Of a DNA stretch of 64,000 nt, positions 34,501-47,721 are shown in pieces; position 1 is the first letter of the stretch, and each line of letters begins with the position of its first letter. Source of the stretch: Phlegmacium glaucopus (Eukaryota; Basidiomycota; Agaricomycetes; Agaricales; Cortinariaceae); assembly GCA_015039465.1 (NCBI GenBank), contig MU130378.1, positions 996,570-1,060,569 on the forward strand. The letters are read 5' to 3'. The position numbers and the translations under genes are program-made. The notes under the pieces are model-generated. The model was not told the origin of the DNA. It saw only the letters and a program-made list of their open reading frames with translations, and made no database searches.

Positions 34501-37107
34501 GACTTCCTACACTCTTTACAAAATTTTATTTTCTTCTTGATAGGTGACACAAGATCAACAATACTTTCAACGCGTCAAATGGCAATACATGATATTGGAC
34601 GAAGCTCAAAACATCAAGAATTCCTCGAGCGTAAGATGGAAAACTCTCTTGGGCTTCCAATGCCGAAACAGGCTCTTATTGACCGGCACTCCCATTCAAA
34701 ATTCGATGCAAGGTAAGGTTGCCAACTTTTAGTAATAATCTCTTTAACCCATTTTTGTCTACTAGAATTGTGGGCCCTTTTACATTTCATTATGCCCAGC
34801 CTTTTCGACTCTCATGACGAGTTCAATGAGTGGTTCTCCAAGGACATTGAGAATGCTGCAGAAAACAAAGGAAGCAGGTTAAACGAACACCAACTTCGAC
34901 GTCTCCACATGATCTTGAAGCCCTTTATGCTGAGACGAGTCAAGCGTCATGTCCAAAATGAACTTAGCGAGAAGGTAGCATACCCCTCATCTTCTACCAT
35001 GCTGTTATATATTTATCTATCTTCCAGATTGAAATCGACATTTTTGTCGATATGAGTCCCAGACAGCGCGCACTATACAAAGGGCTTTTGGCCAATGTAT
35101 CTGTGGCTGATCTCCTTGAAAAGGCTGCTAACATCGGTGATGTTGACTCTGCTCGCTCATTAATGAATCTTGTGATGCAATTTCGCAAAGTAAGCTATTC
35201 AATTCTTTGAAGTTTTGAAAAATAATAATTGACACCTGAAACCCTAAGGTTTGCAATCACCCAGAACTTTTCGAACGTGCCGATGTTGTTGCTCCTTTTT
35301 CATTTTGCAAATTTGGAAGACCTGGCCCATTGATAAGAGATGGCGATTCTGTCATCCTTCCCTACTCTACTCGTAGTCCCATCGAGTTTTCAGTCCCTAT
35401 ACTGCTCTATCAAGATGGCGGTATAATTGATGTGCCCTCCGAAATGTCCAATTCACCTTCGCGCAGTAGTTGTTTAGCTAAGCTCTTCAATATTTGGACT
35501 CCGGACTGGATTCATCAATCTTTGTTCGAAGAATGTAAGCTTTTACCCTTTCGCATCCGATATACATTCCTCATATCCATCTCTCAAGATTCGTCCACTT
35601 TTTCATTCTTACGGTTTCTCGACTTGCCTCCATCAGAGGCCCATCAAATTCATACGTCTCCTCTCATTCGCCGGCAGCTGATTATGGTCGAGAAAGAAGC
35701 CAAATCCCAGGATAACTATTTTTCGATGTGAGAACAAATGATTGTATCAATGATCGCTCATTCATGAAAAAATAGGGACCCCGATTTTTCGGCCTATGTT
35801 CCTTCGAATCATCTACGAATTGCACCCTTTACCTCATTGCAAGCAACCAACGAACTACCATACCTACAAGCGATCTCCTCTTCATCATGGCAGCAATCTT
35901 GTCTTTCAAGACATTCAATGAAATGGTATTCCCCTCCAGTCATTGCACCGCCTATTTCCATGTATTGCAATGATCGAACTTTCATTGAGTGGCAGAATCT
36001 ACTATGCGATGCGCCGCTTGAGACGTTGGCGCTCTATGGGTTGCCTCATCATTTTCGGGATTCTGAGGCCATCTGCGCAGCCTTCAATACACTTTTACCG
36101 GGCGTATCGCCTATGGGTCTAGCGGGCATGTCGCCTTCTAACCAGTTGCCGATGTCCAATATGTTAGTGCCTGAAGCGAAGAGGTTGATCTATGATTCTG
36201 CCAAGCTCTCCCGCCTTGACACACTACTGCAAGAACTCAAATCTGGTGACCATAGAGTGCTGGTGTACTTCCAAATGACCAGAATGATGGATTTGATGGA
36301 GGAGTATCTCATATACCGCCAATATAAGTACCTACGACTAGACGGTTCATCCAAGCTTGAGGATCGAAGGGACATGGTGATCGATTGGCAGACAAGGTTA
36401 GTAAAACCATGGTTGCTTAGCCCTCATCTAAACTTTCCACCCAGGCCAGATATATTCGTGTTTTTGCTTAGTACCCGAGCTGGCGGGTTAGGAATTAACC
36501 TTACTGCAGCAGACACCGTTGTCTTCTACGATCATGACTGGAACCCATCTAACGATGCACAGGCAATGGATCGGGCACATCGACTAGGGCAAACCCGTCA
36601 AGTCACTGTTTACCGCCTCATCACAAGAGGTACTATTGACGAGCGTATTGTGCAGCTCGCACGTGTCAAAAAAGATGTGGGTCCAGTCATAGATCTTCCA
36701 CTTGAAACAAACTTATTTGTTCGCAGGTCCAAGATATTGTTGTGGGCAATAAAAACTTCACAGACGTCACCAAGCCAAGCGAGATCGTTCAGCTTCTGTT
36801 GAACGATGAACAACTAGCTTCTCTTCAAAGTTCAAGTCGACTTTCTGCCAATGAGCAAGCGAAATCAACAGGCGAGAAATCATCCCAGCAAGAACCTATG
36901 CAAGACTTGTGGAATGAGGAAGGGGACGATTTCTTCGGACATACGGCTTCTGCGCCTGCTGAGCGCCAGGATGAGGACAACATAGCCATAACTTCCCAAG
37001 GTGTGCGAGGAAATCGACGCAAATCGGGGACAGGGACAGTTCGTGGCCGAAAAACGGGTTCAAAGAAAAAACCAAGTCCAATTGTTGACACTCCCATTGA
37101 ATCGTGA
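31594..37107 (+). CDS. INO80: INO80 chromatin-remodelling ATPase
   Basis: About twelve exons encode roughly 1,600 residues. The first 500 are disordered, starting [20 protein letters not shown], with many basic clusters. The INO80-specific DBINO domain follows at about 33200-33540 ([40 protein letters not shown]). Snf2 lobe 1 has [20 protein letters not shown], the P-loop DEMGLGKT (split by an intron), Walker [11 protein letters not shown] and [10 protein letters not shown]. After a large insertion, lobe 2 has [38 protein letters not shown] and [17 protein letters not shown] with the arginine finger. The enzyme moves nucleosomes and edits H2A.Z at promoters and damaged DNA. The tail is short and basic ([13 protein letters not shown]). 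Exon borders around 33540 and 35540 are tentative. Confidence 0.95.
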
Positions 37108-37464
37108 TGAGGATGAGCGGAATTTCACTGTTCAGCTTTATGTTCTAATATAGATTTTTTCCTGTGTACTTTAATCGCTTGGTATCACTTACATTTAATT
37201 TTGTTCAACTGATAATTGCAATGAGTCAGTCACATGTTGACTTCAAGCGTTCCGACTTGACTCAGTACTGGTGTTACGCTGCTTTTCCATGTTCCACAAG
37301 CCCTTCCATACCCTTCTCTTTATTAGCGCTTCTGAAAACATACCTTCCGTGGTTTCGGAAACTCCACCTGCCTGTGCGAAGACTCCTGTCCTCTGAACTG
37401 CCCACCCGCTTGGAGGAAAAATCTTTCTGAGTCTGAAAACGAGGTTTTACGATTGGAATCCACT
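37108..37464. other. Intergenic region between INO80 and DHX29-like genes
   Basis: About 360 bp between two same-strand genes. Frames here are short and unsupported. It holds the INO80 polyadenylation zone (T-rich near 37145-37205) and the promoter of the helicase gene. Confidence 0.3.
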
Positions 37465-40400
37465 ATGCCGAAAAAGAAGAAAACGCAACTGAAACCAGTG
37501 GCTCGTGGATTTGCTACCACCTCTGTTCCCAAGAAAGTTCTCCAAGATCCTATCCTGGAAACTTGTCCGACAGCTTCAAGTTCGATCCAATCTTCAACGG
37601 AAGATCAGCCAACCGACTCCGTCAAGGGTCTAGGCACAACAACAAACGCGTCAAATGAAGAATTTGACCCGGACTTGGTGGACGAGCAATCTCTTCAAAA
37701 CCTCATTGATAAATTCCAGGAGAAAACAGAGAAGGAGATCGTAAGGTATCATCCAAAAGCAAATTGTGTGTTATCTATGCGCATCTTCTAATAGTCTTTT
37801 CAATGCTTCAACAGAACGATCAAGGTAATTCCTGTTTATGATGAGATTTTACCAGCTAACGAATAGCTTAGTCTGTCGCGGTGGACAGACGTTTTTCACA
37901 GACGCTACCTCGCTTGGATATCGACCCAACGCTACGCGACAGGATCGTTAATACTGCTTTGGAAATCCTTGGCAAGGAAGGTAAGGTGTTTGAGGAATGA
38001 CGTTCATGCTCTGTTTAATATTCCATGCATTTCCGAAGGTCCAAAACCTATTGAAGATTCAGAGGACAAAGTGATCGGCCGCCTCGGGATTACTTATGGA
38101 GTTCTGAGGCGGCTCGGTTTTGACGAGGCTTTGGTGGAAAATTGTCTTCGAAGCGTCGGTGGAGTAGACTTAGATGACGCTTTTCAGTGGGTTAGTGGTC
38201 GATCTTGTTTCATCCTCCCTGCCTAATGAACTAAATACAGTTGTGTCTGAATTGTTCAGAAGAAGAACTTGCCATTGGTTTGGATTCAGAATTAGATGTT
38301 TTGTGTCTTCTGCGCTGACAACTCTTTATGACAGGTAGCACTCACGAACCCAGAGTCTCAGGTCATCCACAAAACACCGCTGCCCAGACCCAACAAACGT
38401 CCGCTCTTCTCGAAACAAACACACCATTGTCCAGTCAACGGAACCTTACCAACAGTGTACCATTAACCCATTTAAATAAGCCCGTGACTCTAAGAAACAA
38501 AGCAAGGCATCATATAAACCCGGATTTTACTGCTATCAAAGCACGCATTCTAGCTTCTTACGATGTAAACACGGACCCACAGGACGGCATTGATCCTCTA
38601 GAAGCAAGCGATCCAACACGTATGTATGTTCACTTGAAACTACAATACGACAGACTTTCCTCGAAACCCGTTTCCGATGACGTTATGGAGGAGATTCGAG
38701 TTATACGCCAAATGACCGAGGAGCTTACAAAGGATTATTTGTTTGATGAAAAGGATGCTCACGCTCAGTATCGCCAAGAACGAGAGCGAGTTGGCAAGGA
38801 AATGCTGCAAGAAAGGCTTCGTTCCTTGCAACCAGAAGAATCTTTACCACAGACCCTTTCAGCCGACAAGCAGCAACAAAGATCCCAGACACCCTCGTCA
38901 AGTCGTTCGACCCCTGGACCAGGAACCGACATTTTCGAAGACAGCGAAGACTCATCCGGTGGACTGCTTGGATTTTTGGATGATCCCTGCCCAAGTGAAA
39001 TTAACGATCAAGGCATCACTATCAAGTTGCGAGATATGGGTTTACCGAAACATTGGGCAGGTCAAACACCTAAAATGCTTCTGCGAGATCTGGTTGTCAA
39101 GATTGATCGATACGCTGCAATATCCTATGATATCATCTCCCAACACAGTCGTGCCAAACGAGCAAATGCGATTATTTCATGGCAAAATCGAAAGAGGGAT
39201 GAATGGTCGATGAATGATGTTGGGTGCCACGATGAAGCTCAAGCAGAACAATACATTGCCACAGTGGCCCTCCATGCATTGACCTATCCATTAACTGATG
39301 GTTTTGCGGCATCTGCGCCGTCGGGTGCTGGCAGTCATTCTGCCTTCCGGTTTTTGCCCGCAGTGTATCGAGACCTTTGGGACGAGTTAGAAAAGTCCCG
39401 GAAAATTAGAGATGACCTTGTCAACCGGAAAACGTGGGCTACGCTACGAGATATCTTAGATTTCAAACTTGAAAGTAACTTGAAGGTGTTGTTTCCTCAT
39501 GCTTCCTATGACTGTTCCAACGACGTTTACCTTATCCTCTATCCTCATTTAAACCCAGATACCCAATAGACAAACCAAACACGCAGCAGAGAAGCATGGT
39601 CCAGGCGTATATCGCGCTACACAAGGGTATAAAGAAAATCCGCCTGACCCTCTTGCAATCGCCTTTCAAGCGCGTCAGATGACCACCGCCTATCAGGAGA
39701 TGCTTGTAAGTTCTACTCTGTCCTTCGTCTTGAGATTATATTAGAGAAAGAAATGCAGGGTCGGCGTAACCAGCTCCCGATTGCTCAGTACAGGGATACA
39801 ATACTCGATATTCTCGAAAGATCACAAGTTCTTGTCTTGAGCGGCGAAACAGGGTGGTACGCACTCAGATCATCTCGTGACTAGAGTCAATTCATCCATC
39901 CCCCCCCTTAGCGGAAAATCGACACAAGTGCCAGCGTTCATTCTGGAGGATTGCCTTTCTAAGGGAAAGCCTTGCAAGATTTATTGCACAGAGCCTCGGC
40001 GCATATCAGCCATGTCACTCGCTCAGCGTCAGTCCTTTACCCACTGTATTTATCCCGCCCTGACTTGTTCCAGGAGTATCCTATGAGCTATGTGACCCAC
40101 CGAACTCTGTTGGCACACTCAAATCTTTCGTGGGCTATTCAATTCGACTTGAAAACAACATCTCTCGCCATACACGCTTGGCCTTCGTCACTAACGGTAT
40201 TGCGCTACGTATGTTGGAAGGTGGAAGTGGACACAGCGGGCATGATACCGCCTTTGACGAAATCACGGTACTTGCGCTTACTCTGTTCGTTTTCGTCAGA
40301 TATTAACGACATTGAAAGCATATTGTTGTTGATGAAGTAAGTTTACAGGATATTACCCTCAAAGCACTGTCACTAAGTCATCTAGGTTCACGAACGTACC

Positions 40401-43108
40401 ATCGAATCGGACTTCCTGCTAATTGTCCTGAAATCGCTGTTAGACTCGAGGCCTAACTTAAAGTCAGTTTATTTTCTTTGTCCTTACTTATATTTTCATA
40501 TCTAAAACAGCATAGAGTCGTTTTGATGTCTGCAACCATGGACGCTGACAAGATAGCAGCGTATTTCGGCAATTGTCAAACCCTTCATGTACCTGGCCGT
40601 ACATTTCCCGTTGACGTACGATATCTGGAAGACGCTTTGGAGTGTACAAAGTGGTCAATATCGGGAGACTCACCTTACGCCAGGCGCTGTAAGTTCTCAT
40701 TGGTTGACACTCTTCGTTGAATCTCACTATAGACCAGTGCATGATAAATTTTACAAGGGTAAAAGTCGACCAGACTGGACGGAAGATCTGTCAACCCCAG
40801 ATGATGAGGACGAAGAAGGGGGTAGCAAGACGAACATAAAGCTAGAGAAACGTTATTCACCTGAAACTGCAACCACTCTGAACATCATGGACGAACGGCT
40901 CATTCCATACGACCTGATTGTTCGTTTGCTTGAGATGATATGTTTTGAAGATCCAAATTATCAAGACCTGTCTGCGGCCGTGCTTGTCTTCATGCCTGGA
41001 TTGGCCGAAATCCGGCGACTAAATGACCTTTTAGTGGAACACCAACGTTTTGGATCCAGTGATTTTAGGCTCTACCCTTTACATTCGAGCCTTACAAGTG
41101 AATCGCAAAGCTCAGTATTTGAAGTGCCCCCCGCTGGTATCCGAAAAATTGTCGTAGGTGAGAGGTCGTATTTTCCCGTGAGATACCCGCGCTTATGATG
41201 GCATTAGCGACCAATATTGCAGAGACTGGCATAACAATCCCTGATATTACCTGTGTTATTGATTCCGGGAAGCATCGTGAAATGAGGTTTAATTATTATC
41301 ACTGAGTCTCAAAATATTGCTCAACTGTCCCTAGATTTGACGAGAAACGTCAAATTAGCCGCTTGATCGAGACTTTCATCGCTAAAAGTAATGCAGCCCA
41401 AAGACGAGGTCGAGCAGGAAGAGTCCGGAGTGGCCTGTGCTTTCATCTTTTCACCAAGATCCGACACGAGACCCAGGTCGGTCATTATCAATACAACATG
41501 ACCAGACACTGACCTCGTCTGCATTGTGCTTAGATGGCGGAAAGTCCTCTCCCAGAAATGCTGCGTCTCAGCTTGTCAGATCTTGCTCTCAGAATCAAAG
41601 TTATGAAAATAAGGCTTGGGACATCCATTGAAGATGTCCTGGCTCGAGCATTAGATCCCCCTGTTTCTATCAATGTTCAACGGGCGGTCTCCATGCTAGT
41701 CGAGGTACTCAACACTCTCTATCTAACCTATCGCACTTTCAGAACGAGCACTTTCTACAGGTTCGAGCGTTAACTCCTTCTGAGGAAATATCTCCGATGG
41801 GCAAACTTTTGAGCAAACTTCCAACTGATGTTCATCTCGGAAAATTTCTCCTTATTGCAACAGTGTTCCGTTGTCTGGACCCTGCTTTAACGATAGCTGC
41901 AACACTCAATTCCAAATCACCTTTCATTGCGCCACTTGGACTTGAGCAAGAAGCAGATCGTGCTCGGAACTCTTTTCGAGTTGGTTCGTGCTCTTGTGTG
42001 CATCCCACTCTGATTTCTCTAATGACCCATACTAGATAATTCTGATTTTCTTACTATTCACAACGCCTTTTCAAGTTGGCGCCGGGCTTGCGCAAATCCT
42101 GGCTTTGCTAGAGATTTTTGTCGTATAAATTTTTTGAGCCACCAAGTACTATCTATTTTCATTCCGACTAAATTGGATCTCAATCTTTTTTTAGAATCTA
42201 CAACAAATCGAAGATCTACGTCAACAATTTCTAGGGTATTACTCTTAGCTTAACCTTTGGACCCATTGCCTGCTGCTGAAATCTAATGTTCCTCACAGAT
42301 ATTTGATTGATTCATCCTTCATTCGGGTTGATCCATCTCTAATGCGTGAGCTAACTGGGTCAGTCGTTTTCCGTTTGGGATGTCGATGCCAATGTTCTTG
42401 CTAATGCTATATACTCAAATACTCAGCGCTCGTTATACGCGGAACCGAACCCGGTTTGTAACAGTACCAGCTGAACTTAATGTGAACTCCCAGAATCATC
42501 TCCTCGTTCATGCTGCATTGACAGCTGGCCTGTACCCTAAAATTCTCTCTATCGACTCTAAAAGTGGACATCTGCGTACAATAACCAACAATCAAGCCGC
42601 GTCCTTCCATCCTTCGTCAGTCAACTTTGGCAGAAATCCTACTGATTTCGGTAGCAACCACCTGATGTACTTCACACTCATGTGCGTACTGATTGGTTGT
42701 CTGGAATTACATTCTAATTTGGTGTCACAGGCACTCAAAAAAACTATACGCCTGGGAGACAGGTCCTGTGGATGATCTCTCCTTGCTCTTGCTTTGTGGC
42801 GAATGCGATTTTAAGGTATATCTATCTAACCCTTGTCAAAATGGGAGGTCTTAAATCTTTTTTGTTAGTTGATTGCTGATATGGCTTCCATCGACCGCAA
42901 AGTCCGATTTTACGTACCTCCCAAAACCAATGTTGCCTTGAAAATTCTCCGAGAACAATTATCGAATGTACTCGCACAACAATATCAAGGCAAGATCCTG
43001 ACTCGAGCACAAGAAGTATGGAAGGAATTTGGTCTATTGGCTTTGAGTAAAGCTAAAATCAAGCAAGAGAGAGACGATTTAATTGTAGTTGCCCATACTA
43101 CTACGTAG
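37465..43108 (+). CDS. DHX29-like DEAH-box RNA helicase
   Basis: About eighteen exons, roughly 1,450 residues. The start is the ATG at 37465 ([20 protein letters not shown]); the frame also opens at an upstream TTG. An N-terminal UBA-like part ([20 protein letters not shown]) precedes a long charged linker. The helicase core shows [17 protein letters not shown] (its P-loop restored across the intron at about 39856), [16 protein letters not shown], a DEVHER box and [15 protein letters not shown]. Motif VI is [20 protein letters not shown]. The HA2/OB part follows ([32 protein letters not shown]), ending [23 protein letters not shown]29 helps 40S subunits scan structured 5' leaders. Assignment to DHX29 rather than DHX57 or DHX36 rests on overall layout and recalled fungal homologues. 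Confidence 0.85.
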
Positions 43109-43188
43109 ATATAGAGGAAATACAACATAGATCTGACAATTTCAGTTTTTTTACCTAGATAACTGATTGTTCGTGGGTCTGTGGTGCG

Positions 43189-44430
43189 CTACCTTCTGTT
43201 CAGGGCGCTATCGACCATATATGCGATGAGCTTATCGAAGTCAATGTTATTCGCTTTCGCCAGTAGAGGGAGCTCGGACCAGTCCGGAGTAAGCCCTGCG
43301 ATAGGATTTACCTGCAAACGAGATCTGGACAGTGCTTCACAGCTCTGGAGTAAGATTTCGTACCTCAATAAAGTTGGGAGTTGCTGTAGGTCCCTTCAGA
43401 TCATGGCGAATGTCTATGCGTCCTCCGTCACGACAACCAAGGATTCTCCATGATTGAAGAGCGACTTCAGCTACTGCCTGGCTAACTCTATCATTGGGAT
43501 TGAGATCGACACGCTGCGGATTTGGGCTCCACTGATCTTTTAGATCATGTCCATACACATCTAAATCCAGCAGATGCGAATCGTGAGTATCATAAGGATT
43601 TGTAGGATCAATTGGGAACTGTGGATTGTCCTTGAGAAACACAAGTTCCCGAACCCCAATGATTCGTGCATCCGCTCCGGTTCCTAATATTCCGACGGTA
43701 AATTCTCGTCCTCCGAGAAATTGCTCGATGAGGATAGATTGTGTGGGGTATCGCTTTGAAATATCTTCCACAACGTCAATAAGCTCGCTCTGGTTATTGA
43801 CTTTGTTGAGCTGGCTGATGCCAATACCGGTGCTTCCAGATGATGGCTTCACAAACAATGGGAATGACTGTAAGGCTTGCCGATGCTTCGACTTCTCAAT
43901 AGTGGCTATTGGACAATGCTTCGATGTAGGCCAAGATACTCGAGGGGGAATACACGCAAACGGTGCCGTTGGGATGCCATAATGCTCCAGTACCATCTAA
44001 TATAACATGGAACTAGATAAATGGCTATATATTTTTGAGTCACCGCGCACACCTTGGTTTTTGCCTTGTCTAAGCATAATGCAAGTGTAGCCGAATCAGA
44101 AAATGTGAAAGGAATATTCCATGCTTCCAGGAGTGCTGGAACTTGGGACTCTCGTCCAGACGTCCCATAACCCTCACACATGTTGAAGACCAAATCCCAA
44201 TCACCACCTGTACCAGAGATTAAGGATCTGGTAAGAGACTTCATACCGCCTATCATCTCTACAACTCCCAATTTTCTCAGCGAGGCGGCGATGCCTTCGA
44301 TGGTGCCATCAGTTGCGAACTCTGCACATTGTTCTGCGGGTAGGCCCAGTGCTATCCCGTCTGAGCGACGGTCGTATGTAAAGGCAATTTTGAGCGGTTT
44401 ACCATCAGTCAAGGAAGGTTTGAGATCCAT
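43189..44430 (-). CDS. D-alanine-D-alanine-ligase-like ATP-grasp protein
   Basis: Three exons. The first starts MDLKPSLTDGKPLKIAFTYD and contains WDLVFNMCEGYGTSGRESQV plus PALLEAWNIPFTFSDSATLA. This corresponds to the Ddl N-terminal fold, including the 'VFN' turn and the 'G...GR(E)...PALLE' block. The ATP-grasp domain follows with FPLFVKPSSGSTGIGISQLN (ATP-binding Lys and glycine loop), SILIEQFLGGREFTVGIL, then RIDIRHD. The last exon reads VNPIAGLTPDWSELPLLAKA, close to the bacterial 'NPxPGLTPxS' metal/substrate motif. Bacterial Ddl makes the D-Ala-D-Ala of peptidoglycan, which fungi lack, so the substrate here is unknown. Normal introns and codon use argue for long residence in this genome. 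The stop is only 80 bp from that of the convergent helicase gene. Confidence 0.8.
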
Positions 44431-44875
44431 TGACTGGGCGGGAAAAAATCAAAAGGAAGAGAGTTCCTTCTGGTGAAGGAGCTTCTTCGTGGTAAACTTG
44501 GATAAGATCATCAGATACCCTTTTGTTATTCTCGGTTACAGCTGTGTAGACGTTTTCAATTTTTTTGTGCGCCTTTGTTTGTGACAAACACCCAAAAATG
44601 GTAGTGGCTATCGAGGCTAGCATTGGAGTGTGAAGGCATACTGCGTCGAGGGGACTCGTAATGCCAGGCGTAGCCACAATCATATACTACTGTGGAGAAC
44701 CCATTACCTATATAGGCTAGTTTGTAAGCAAAGGCGCACAATACGAAATTTCAAAAACGTCTACAGATATGAGAACAGTTGTAAAACGCATGACACAATG
44801 AAGAGTTTCCATAAGAAATAACAGATACAGATTGCCTGCGTGAAGTATTAGGAGGGAAGTCTACAATGTTCCAGC
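44431..44875. other. Intergenic region between ligase-like and eL22 genes
   Basis: About 445 bp between two minus-strand genes. Several short frames overlap on both strands but none has a recognisable motif. It holds the ligase-like gene promoter and the 3' flank of eL22. No RNA gene was seen. Confidence 0.3.
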
Positions 44876-45479
44876 TCAATCCTCCTCATCTTCACCGGCG
44901 CCACTATTGGATGCAATGATACTGAGCAATCGTCATAGAATCACTGTTGAATCACTTACGCGATATTGTAGAACCGTAACTGATAGTTATCTTTGGAAGA
45001 GGCAACAACACTAGTCATGGTCTGTGTCAATGATAATAGCTACAATAAATATTAGTTTGACTCACCGGATCCAGTCACGAAGACTATTCTTCTTCAAGAA
45101 TTTTTTAGTGAGATATTTGAGATATCTTTTTGAAAATGGAATGTTAGAAGTAACTGTGATCTTTGTGTTGCCTTGATGACTACGGTCATTAAAGTCCTTA
45201 GACTATGCTGACTTTATTTACTCACCATCGCGGGTTATCTTGACATTTTCGCCCAGTTGGCCTGCTTTTCCTTCTACCTTGATACGGTCGTGAAGGAACT
45301 TCTCAAAATCGGCCCCGTCGAAGACACCGTCGGTAGCAGGTTTCGAGTAGTCGACAACAAATTTGTGCTTGTGAGCAGGGCTTTTTGCACCGGAGACTTT
45401 TGGCTAAGAGAGAGATAAAAAAAGGCGTTAGCCTACTGAGAAGAGAACTCAGCAAAGCAGTTGCCAGCTAACTAACCAT
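44876..45479 (-). CDS. RPL22: 60S ribosomal protein eL22
   Basis: Four or five exons. Exon 1 is the ATG alone (45477-45479), followed by an intron beginning GTTAGT and ending CTCTTAG. Exon 2 gives [20 protein letters not shown] and [20 protein letters not shown], then [13 protein letters not shown]. The next gives the family core [19 protein letters not shown], followed by [18 protein letters not shown]. The last exon ends with the acidic tail SGAGEDEED. eL22 lies on the outer surface of the large subunit. It is divergent to the CBF5 gene with only 151 bp between the start codons, so two ribosome-production genes probably share a promoter. Confidence 0.93.
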
Positions 45480-45630
45480 TTTGGCGATGTCTTGAGGTTG
45501 AGGTGAAGAAAAAGTGCCTGAGAAAACCTTTTTTACTGTTGACTACTAAAATAAGGTTTCGGCAAACTCCATATCTTGAATCTCAGCAAGAGAAAAAATT
45601 CAGAGACTTGCTCAAAGAACGTCGCAGACA
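45480..45630. promoter_or_regulatory. Shared divergent promoter region of eL22 and CBF5
   Basis: This 151-bp stretch separates two divergent ATGs. It has A/T-rich tracts (around 45520-45550) and no open frame. Since both neighbours serve ribosome production, joint control is likely, but I cannot name a specific factor site. Inference from arrangement only. Confidence 0.5.
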
Positions 45631-47406
45631 ATGGCGCTATCGTTGACGAGAGAACAAGTTGTATCTGCTCAACTGAGTGGAGATTACGCCATAAAACCCG
45701 AAAACTCAGCTCCAAAACTCGATACTTCAGAATGGCCTCTGTTACTCAAAAATTATGACAAGTTACTCATTCGTTCAAGCCATTTTACTCCCATTCCATC
45801 AGGATGTAGTCCTCTAAAGCGTGATATCGTCTCCTATGTAAAGTAAGTTGGATCAGTGTAAGACGCGTCTATTTCATTCGCTTATATTTTTCTAGGTCTG
45901 GCGTAATCAACCTCGATAAACCCTCAAACCCTTCCTCCCATGAAGTCGTTGCGTGGCTACGGCGAATTCTACGTGTCGAAAAAACAGGTCATAGTGGCAC
46001 TCTGGACCCCAAAGTTACCGGATGTCTAATTGTTTGCATTGATCGTGCAACTAGACTGGTCAAGTCACAACAGGGTGCTGGTCAGTGCAACAACCTTCTC
46101 ATTTATAAAAAATATGTCTTACAAGTCTTTTCAGGCAAAGAATATGTTTGCGTTCTCCGTCTTCATGCTGCGCTTCCGAATCCCGCTGCTCTTCCGCGTG
46201 CACTGCAAACATTAACAGGTGCATTGTTTCAACGCCCGCCTCTCATCTCCGCCGTCAAACGACAATTACGAATCCGAACCATTCATGAGTCAAAACTGCT
46301 TGAATTTGATGACAAACGGAACTTGGCTGTATTCTGGGTTTCTTGTGAGGCTGGTACATACATCCGGACACTTTGCGTCCATCTTGGGCTGGTTTTGGGC
46401 GTAGGTGGCCATATGCAAGAACTTCGAAGAGTGCGAAGTGGTGCCATGTCCGAAAATGACGATATGGTTTCAATGCACGACGTTATGGATGCTCAGTGGT
46501 TATATGATAACACAAGAGATGGTATGTTCTTTTTTCCATTTCGAATATTACGATGTGAACCTTGCTCCTTCTCGTCAAGAATCCTACCTGCGCCGCGTGA
46601 TTAGGCCTTTAGAATGTTTGATGGTCGGTTATAAGCGGATTGTTGTCAAGGATAGCGCTGTCAATGCAGTCTGTTATGGTGCAAAACTCATGATACCTGG
46701 ACTGCTGCGTTATGAGGCAGACATCTCCGTGCATGAGGAAGTAGTGTTAATGACGACCAAAGGTTTTTGATATTTCGCCCTCCATATCTGTCAGTTGTTT
46801 ACTCACGCATCCATCTCAGGTGAGGCTATCGCATTAGCCATTGCTCAGATGTCAACGGTGGAACTTGCCACCTGTGATCATGGCGTTGTTGCCAAAGTAA
46901 AAAGGTGCATCATGGAGCGAGACACGTACCCCCGACGGTGGGGTCTCGGGCCAGTCGCCCTGCAAAAAAAGAAAATGGTCAAAGATGGTAAACTTGGAAA
47001 GCATGGTGAGAAACTTGATGGCGTAACGCCAACGGAATGGAGTCGCGACTATATTGACTACACTCGTGATGAACAAGCACCATCATCAGCAGTAAAGAAC
47101 GCAGATGCTCCGGTTGCCCCTCCCGCAGCAGCAGCAGTGGAAGCTGGCCCTTCTCATAAGGAAGGGAAAGAAAAGAAACGCAAGCGAAAGTCAGAAGTAC
47201 CGGTTGTTGAGGACTCGGAATCTTTACGAGCGGCCAGTACAAAAGTTGATGATGCAGAGAGTGCTGAAAGAAAACGTCAAAAGAAAGAAAAGAAGGCGAA
47301 GGAGGCGGAAGCTAGTCAAGGGGACGCTGATGATGAAGAAGCCCGACGGGAAAAGAAAAGATTGAAGAAAGAGAAAAAAGCACGAGAGTCGATGGGTGGG
47401 GAATGA
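45631..47406 (+). CDS. CBF5: H/ACA snoRNP pseudouridine synthase Cbf5 (dyskerin)
   Basis: Five or six exons. The start [20 protein letters not shown] is followed by the dyskerin N-terminus [20 protein letters not shown] and [17 protein letters not shown]. The TruB-type catalytic motif is [20 protein letters not shown], with catalytic Asp in GTLDP, then [10 protein letters not shown]. Further are [36 protein letters not shown] and the PUA domain [14 protein letters not shown]. The tail (from about 47150) is Lys/Glu-rich with many KKEKK runs, as in yeast Cbf5. The enzyme isomerises uridines in rRNA guided by H/ACA snoRNAs, and in animals also stabilises telomerase RNA. It starts 151 bp from the divergent eL22 gene. 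Confidence 0.95.
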
Positions 47407-47721
47407 GTTCACTTAAGCTTGCTCTGCTATCACACTGAAATCTTGATATACAATGATCTATCTTCCACTAATGAGCTCAATCTCAACATCTGCAAGGGAA
47501 TAAACGCTGAAAGCTGCCTCAATTATTTCAAAAGGAAGGTTTGTACGTATTACACGAATGAATGAGTGGTTTTCTTGACAGACGCCAGGTCAAAAAGGAA
47601 AAGGCACGGAAAGTCCGGAGGTGCAGTCCGGTTGGTATATAAGTCCCAAATCATGAAGAAAAAAAAGATTGCAAATTATGAGGAAAAAAAAAGACTGTCA
47701 GAAGGAAGAGAGGCTCCTGCC

